Shown: positions 59,896 to 64,000 of the stretch, one piece after another
Numbering within the stretch: position 1 is the first letter of the stretch
Layout of the letters: every line of letters starts with the position of its first letter
Assembly (NCBI RefSeq): GCF_000151205.2
Contig: NC_016051.1
Location: 1-64,000, forward strand
DNA length: 64,000 nt
Reading direction: 5' to 3'
Origin: Thermococcus sp. AM4
GTDB taxonomy: Archaea; Methanobacteriota_B; Thermococci; Thermococcales; Thermococcaceae
Made by a program: the position numbers and the translations under genes
The notes under the pieces: generated by a model
Told to the model about the DNA's origin: nothing
What the model saw: only the letters and a program-made list of their open reading frames with translations
The model's database searches: none

Positions 59896-61317
59896 ATGGT
59901 GGAACGAATAGTCGAGGAGCTCAGGCCCTTCTTCGACCCGAAGGCGGTCGCTATCATCGGTGCAACCAACAAGAAGGGGAAGGTCGGCAACGTCATCTTC
60001 GAGAACTTCAAGATGAACAAGGAGAGAGGCATCTTCAAGGGGAAGGTCTACCCCGTGAACCCCAAGCTCGATGAGATTGACGGATACAGGGTTTACCACA
60101 GCGTTAAGGAGCTTCCCGATGACACTGATTTGGCCGTCATATCGATTCCAGCTCCCTACGTCCCGGCCACGATGAGGGACATAGCGGAGAAGGGCATAAA
60201 GGCCGTCATCATCATCACCGGCGGTTTCGGAGAGCTTGGCGAGGAAGGAAAGAAGCTCGAAAGGGAAATCTACGAGATAGCCAAGGCCAACGGCATACGC
60301 GTCATCGGTCCGAACTGTGTTGGCGTTTACGTTCCAGACACCGGCGTTGACACCGTCTTCCTACCGGAGAGCAAGATGGACAGGCCCGAGAGCGGGCCGA
60401 TAGCGTTCGTCAGCCAGAGCGGTGCCTTCGCCGCTGCGATGCTCGACTGGGCGGCAGGAGCGGGCATAGGTATCGGCAAGATGGTCAGCTACGGAAACAA
60501 GCTCGACGTTGATGACGCCGATTTGATGGACTACTTCATCCACGACGACGAGATAAACGTCGTTACGTTTTACATCGAGGGCGTCAAGGACGGAAGGAAG
60601 TTCATGGAGAGCGCCAAGAGAATAACGAGGGTCAAGCCCGTCATCGCTCTCAAGAGCGGAAGGACCGAGTACGGAGCCAAAGCGGCATCGAGCCACACCG
60701 GTTCTCTGGCTGGAGCTGACACGATTTACGATGCAGTCTTCAAGCAGACGGGCATTATAAGGGCTGAGGACTTCGAGCACATGTTCGACCTGGCTAAAGC
60801 CTTTGCCCAGCTCGTTCACAAGCTCCCGAAGGGCGACAGGATAGGCATCATCACCGACGGCGGTGGCGCCGGAGTCATGGCCAGCGACGCGGTGGCGAAG
60901 TTCGGCCTCAAGATGGCCGAGCTGAGCGAGGAAACCGTCAAGTTCCTCAAGGAGAAGTTCCCACCGCACGCGGTCGTTGGCAACCCCACTGACGTCGTTG
61001 GAGACACCGACGCGGAGCGCTACAGACTCGCTTTGGAGGCCTTCACCAAGGACCCGAACGTTGACGCGATACTCGTCATAGTACTCTTCCAGGTTCCGCT
61101 CCTCGAGGAGGAGAAGGTCATCGACATCATAGCGGACTACCAGAAGAAGAGCGACAAGCCGATTGTGGCCGTTGCGATGGGCGGTAAGAAGACCGACCGC
61201 TACGCGAGAATGCTGGAGGAGAAGGGCGTTCCCGTTTACCCGACCCCCGAGAGGGGCGTCCGCGCCTTAGCGGGCCTCGTTAGGTACGCCCAGTACCGGG
61301 AGAAGGTGAAGGAGTAA
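59896..61317 (+). CDS. acdA: ADP-forming acyl-CoA synthetase alpha subunit
   Basis: Converts acyl-CoA, ADP and phosphate to acid, CoA and ATP, the main substrate-level ATP step of peptide and sugar fermentation in Thermococcales. The 473-residue subunit has the CoA-binding domain (DPKAVAIIGATNKKGKVGNVIF), succinyl-CoA-synthetase-like domains, and the phosphorylated histidine in KAASSHTGSLAGAD. TATA element CCCTTTTATACA lies at about 59848-59859, and the ATG follows GGAGGGATAGGA. The subfamily (acetate, aryl-acid or succinate preference) cannot be set from sequence alone. The beta subunit gene is 16 bases downstream. Confidence 0.92.
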   Translation: MVERIVEELRPFFDPKAVAIIGATNKKGKVGNVIFENFKMNKERGIFKGKVYPVNPKLDEIDGYRVYHSVKELPDDTDLAVISIPAPYVPATMRDIAEKGIKAVIIITGGFGELGEEGKKLEREIYEIAKANGIRVIGPNCVGVYVPDTGVDTVFLPESKMDRPESGPIAFVSQSGAFAAAMLDWAAGAGIGIGKMVSYGNKLDVDDADLMDYFIHDDEINVVTFYIEGVKDGRKFMESAKRITRVKPVIALKSGRTEYGAKAASSHTGSLAGADTIYDAVFKQTGIIRAEDFEHMFDLAKAFAQLVHKLPKGDRIGIITDGGGAGVMASDAVAKFGLKMAELSEETVKFLKEKFPPHAVVGNPTDVVGDTDAERYRLALEAFTKDPNVDAILVIVLFQVPLLEEEKVIDIIADYQKKSDKPIVAVAMGGKKTDRYARMLEEKGVPVYPTPERGVRALAGLVRYAQYREKVKE

Positions 61318-61333
61318 ACCCGGTGGTGGTAGC

Positions 61334-62095
61334 ATGAAGGAGGAAGCCCTTAAAGTTATTGAGTCCGTCCTGTCCCAGGGCAGGACGGCCATGGTTGAGT
61401 ACGAGGCCAAGCAGGTTTTAAAGGCTTACGGCCTCCCCGTTCCGAACGAGAAGCTCGCCAAGACCCTCGATGAGGCTCTCAAGTACGCGGAGGAGATAGG
61501 CTACCCCGTTGCCCTGAAGTTGATGTCGCCCCAGATACTCCACAAGAGCGACGCGAAGGTCGTCATGCTGAACATAAAGAGCCCCGAGGAGCTCAAGCAG
61601 AAGTGGGAGGAGATACACGAGAACGCAAGGAGATACCGCCCAGATGCAGAAATCCTCGGCGTCCTCGTCGCCCCGATGCTCAGGCCGGGCAGGGAGATAA
61701 TCATAGGCGTCACCGAGGACCCGCAGTTCGGCCACGCGATAATGTTCGGTCTCGGCGGAATCTTCGTCGAGGTTCTCAAGGACGTGACCTTCCGCATTAT
61801 CCCAATTACGGAGCGCGACGCGAGGAAGATGATTAGGGAAATCAAGAGCTACCCGATTCTGGCAGGAGCGCGTGGAGAGGAGCCAGCTGATATAGACGCC
61901 ATCGTTGACCTGCTCCTCAAGGTCAGCCAGCTCGTCGACGAGCTCAGGGACTACATCAAGGAGATGGACCTCAACCCCGTCTTCGTCTACGAGAAGGGCA
62001 AGGGCGCGGTCATAGTCGATGCGAGGATTATCCTCAAGGAGCCGAAGGAGAAGAAGCCCGAGATAAGCTCGGAGTACAGGGAGAGGTGCGCCTGA
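61334..62095 (+). CDS. acdB: ADP-forming acyl-CoA synthetase beta subunit (ATP-grasp)
   Basis: The 253-residue nucleotide-binding partner of AcdA. The ATP-grasp fold is visible as VLKAYGLPVPNEKLAKTLDEAL, YPVALKLMSPQILHKSDAKVV, APMLRPGREIIIGVTEDPQFGHAIMFGLGGIFVEVLKDVTFRI and LNPVFVYEKGKGAVIVDARI. GGTGGTGGTAGC precedes the ATG. In P. furiosus the genes of ACS I are apart, while here alpha and beta are neighbours in one operon. The C-terminal 15 residues (EKKPEISSEYRERCA) extend past the core. Confidence 0.92.
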   Translation: MKEEALKVIESVLSQGRTAMVEYEAKQVLKAYGLPVPNEKLAKTLDEALKYAEEIGYPVALKLMSPQILHKSDAKVVMLNIKSPEELKQKWEEIHENARRYRPDAEILGVLVAPMLRPGREIIIGVTEDPQFGHAIMFGLGGIFVEVLKDVTFRIIPITERDARKMIREIKSYPILAGARGEEPADIDAIVDLLLKVSQLVDELRDYIKEMDLNPVFVYEKGKGAVIVDARIILKEPKEKKPEISSEYRERCA

Positions 62096-62301
62096 GCCTT
62101 TGTTTTACCATTTGCGATTATTTTTCCTTCAATATTCTCGTCTCTATCTGGCCTTGACTTCTTCTTCAGACCCTGGGATCGATCTGAGGTAGTGGAATCT
62201 GTTTTTATAATTTTTAGTAATCGAGACATTATGCACAACAAGCCGAAAAGTTTTTGAAATATGCCGGGTTACAGATTAATGTGCCCCTGGAGGTGAGGGC
62301 C
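62096..62301. promoter_or_regulatory. Terminator of acdAB and promoter of the tandem membrane genes
   Basis: T-rich runs at about 62100-62130 probably terminate acdAB. AT-rich TATA-like sequence (CTGTTTTTATAATTTTTAG, about 62199-62217) and CTGGAGGTGA at 62287-62296 serve the next gene. No other gene is seen in this stretch. Confidence 0.45.
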
Positions 62302-63204
62302 ATGGGAAGAAAAAGGACTTACCTCAAAGCGGGACTCATCATGCTGGCTCTTGCATTTCTGATAATCATTTATCCCGTAGCTTCATACTACTTTGGCATC
62401 TACCTCGGATCAAATCACACAATTCATAAACCGGGGTCCTCTTTCACCTATGCCGGGGGATTGATGACAAAGAATTATGTCTATCACTTCGAGGTTCTCA
62501 AGAACGGGAGCTATAACTTCACGGCTATTCTCTATGGAGGGAAGCCCCTCCCCGGCTACGGATTTGGCCACCATGGGAGACCTCCCAGGGACTGGAGGTG
62601 GCCTTTCTTCGGGAAAATGAACTCCTCCGTTGTCAAGATCTGTGAGGTAAACCGCATACTCCCGCCCAACGATCCGCTTGTTCAGTTCCTGTTCCCCAAG
62701 GATCGGGTTTACATATTCAACAAGACAAGGGACATAGTTAGGTTGCCCGGTCCCGATGAGGGCGTTTTAGTTGTGAACTGGTACTTCCTTCCCCACTACC
62801 TCGGATTTCCCCGGCTTTATGCTCCACAGGGATTGGAGCGCTTTGACCGCAACCTGGCGATTAAGTTTGGAACTTCCCTTTACTTCCCGGTCGTTAAGTA
62901 CGTGAAGGGAAGTGATGGCTATTATGCACTTGAGGTATACCCTAGGTTCTACGGAACAGTTGAGTTGCTTCAGCTGGAGCGCTTTTTCAACTCCTCCTGT
63001 CTTGGAAACGAAATTGAAATGTACGGAACGGAGCCCGGCGGTTTTCCGCCGTTAATGCTCGTCAAAACTAACGTACAGCCAGTCTCACAGGATTGGTTTA
63101 GGGCCATTAAATGGAGTGCAACACAGTATACAGCCCCGGTGGATTACGTCTTTGCTCTCGTTGGGCTCGTCTTACTGATACTTGCTGGGAGGGTGAAGAA
63201 TTAA
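62302..63204 (+). CDS. Membrane-anchored extracellular protein, first of tandem pair
   Basis: A 300-residue protein with an N-terminal membrane helix (AGLIMLALAFLIIIYPVASYYF) and a C-terminal one (APVDYVFALVGLVLLILAGRV), enclosing a 230-residue outside domain with several Asn-x-Ser/Thr sites. Distinctive segments are KPGSSFTYAGGLMTKNYVYHFEVL, RDWRWPFFGKMN and NWYFLPHYLGFPRLYAPQGLERF. I do not recognise the family. ATG 62302 follows GGAGGTGAGGGC. A close paralogue starts 24 bases downstream. Confidence 0.75.
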   Translation: MGRKRTYLKAGLIMLALAFLIIIYPVASYYFGIYLGSNHTIHKPGSSFTYAGGLMTKNYVYHFEVLKNGSYNFTAILYGGKPLPGYGFGHHGRPPRDWRWPFFGKMNSSVVKICEVNRILPPNDPLVQFLFPKDRVYIFNKTRDIVRLPGPDEGVLVVNWYFLPHYLGFPRLYAPQGLERFDRNLAIKFGTSLYFPVVKYVKGSDGYYALEVYPRFYGTVELLQLERFFNSSCLGNEIEMYGTEPGGFPPLMLVKTNVQPVSQDWFRAIKWSATQYTAPVDYVFALVGLVLLILAGRVKN

Positions 63205-63227
63205 TGAGATTAACCGGGGGTGCCGCA

Positions 63228-64000
63228 ATGAGAAAGAAAAAACTGTATCTCAAAGCCGGCCTGTTTTTCTTGGCGTTCTCCTTTCTCATCGTGATGTATC
63301 CCATAGCGTCATACTACTTCAGTATCTACCTCGGGTCAGATCATGCCGTTCACAAACCCGGATCATCCTTCACCTACGCCGGCAATTTAATAACACGGAA
63401 CTACGTCTATCACTTTGAAGTGCTCGAAAATGGGAGTTACAACTTTACGGCGATAATGTACAGGGGACTTCCCCTTCCCGGGTATGGCTACAGTCAGAGA
63501 AAAAGTCCCCCAAAGGACTGGAGATGGCCGTTCTTCGGCCCGAAGAATCAAAGTGTCATCAAGGTGTGTGAAATAAACCGCATACTCCCACCCAATGATT
63601 CACTTGTGCAGCTCCTCTTTCCAGCCGATGATAGTGTGTACATCTTCAACAAGACTCGCAGGATAGTTAAGCTTCGAGGCTTCAGCGAGGGGGGCTACAT
63701 AAACTGGTACTTCCTTCCCCACTACCTTGGTTTTCCCCAGCTTTATGCCCCAGAGGGTTTGGAGCGCTTCAACAGGACGCTGGCTCTCAAATTTAATACC
63801 ACCGAGTACTTCCCTGTAATCAGGTACCTCAAAGGAAGTGATGGCTACTATTCCATAGGTGTTGTTCCATCAACTCCGGAGAACCTCAAGCTTCTCCAGC
63901 TCCAGAGGTTCTTCAACCAGAGCTGTATTGGGGTTAACCTCTCAATGTACCTCCGCGGAGGCTTTCCGGAGATGATGCTCGTTAAGACCAACGTACAGCC
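63228..64000 (+). CDS. Membrane-anchored extracellular protein, second copy, cut by window end
   Basis: The frame from ATG 63228 (behind GGGGGTGCC) runs open to the end of the window, giving at least 257 residues. It is closely similar to the gene before it along the whole length: KKLYLKAGLFFLAFSFLIVMYPIASYY, HKPGSSFTYAGNLITRNYVYHFEVL, KDWRWPFFGPKN, NWYFLPHYLGFPQLYAPEGLERF. The C terminus lies outside the window. The pair arose by tandem duplication and is probably co-transcribed. Function unknown. Confidence 0.78.
   Translation, partial: MRKKKLYLKAGLFFLAFSFLIVMYPIASYYFSIYLGSDHAVHKPGSSFTYAGNLITRNYVYHFEVLENGSYNFTAIMYRGLPLPGYGYSQRKSPPKDWRWPFFGPKNQSVIKVCEINRILPPNDSLVQLLFPADDSVYIFNKTRRIVKLRGFSEGGYINWYFLPHYLGFPQLYAPEGLERFNRTLALKFNTTEYFPVIRYLKGSDGYYSIGVVPSTPENLKLLQLQRFFNQSCIGVNLSMYLRGGFPEMMLVKTNVQ

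Overview
The window is a piece of a Thermococcales chromosome, most likely a Thermococcus. Evidence: archaeal BRE/TATA promoters with short or no leaders, GGAGGTGA ribosome sites with frequent GTG starts, aRF1, Taw2 and Trm10 tRNA-modifying enzymes, an ADP-forming acyl-CoA synthetase, a tungsten (AOR-family) oxidoreductase, a CGP-CTERM surface protein, and an intact 13-gene mbx operon for the membrane-bound sulfane-sulfur reductase (MBS). Gene density is very high. Only the first 355 bases form a long gene-free stretch.

Layout. 1-3000: hairpin-rich non-coding DNA, tRNA-Lys, taw2, a small unknown gene, a promoter-driven box C/D sRNA that ordinary gene callers would miss, a stand-alone Cas4-like nuclease, tRNA-Arg and tRNA-Glu. 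3000-10500: trm10, a small membrane protein, valS, an MFS transporter and a SAM methyltransferase (the last two with apparent frameshifts). 10600-13500: a large secreted PEGA-repeat protein. 13700-23000: ychF, prf1 (aRF1), a self-contained ATPase gene behind two palindromes, argS, a lipoate-ligase accessory protein, SpoIIM-like protein, two tandem secreted paralogues and a radical SAM enzyme. 23100-33700: an ACT-domain regulator and the mbx operon, whose promoter carries two SurR-type sites. 33700-43700: secreted and membrane proteins, hjc, gamma-carbonic anhydrase, uppS, an HsdR-N-type nuclease, a class II glutamine amidotransferase, CBS and metallophosphoesterase proteins, and a two-gene cyclic 2,3-diphosphoglycerate pathway. 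43800-50200: a 59-aa histone-fold-like protein, an MBL hydrolase, asnS, an amidohydrolase, a 4xCBS protein with an HPF-like tail, and apgM with a perfect Thermococcales glycolytic motif at its start site. 50500-53700: a little-understood cluster of two ferritin-like DUF2202 proteins, DUF4405-type membrane proteins and an ArsR-like regulator behind a long palindrome. 53800-64000: aldo/keto reductase plus WOR4-like tungstoenzyme, PhoU/RCK pair divergent from an MgtE-type transporter, a TIM-barrel isomerase, acdA-acdB, and two tandem membrane-anchored paralogues, the second cut by the window end.

How it works together. Peptide and sugar fermentation yields reduced ferredoxin (AOR-family enzyme) and acyl-CoA (converted to acid plus ATP by AcdAB). 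Ferredoxin is re-oxidised by MBS, which reduces polysulfide and pumps ions through its Mrp-like subunits. The SurR sites tie mbx to sulfur, and the TGM ties apgM to sugar supply. The cluster I find most open-ended is the DUF2202/DUF4405/ArsR locus with its 40-bp dyad at 50527-50566.
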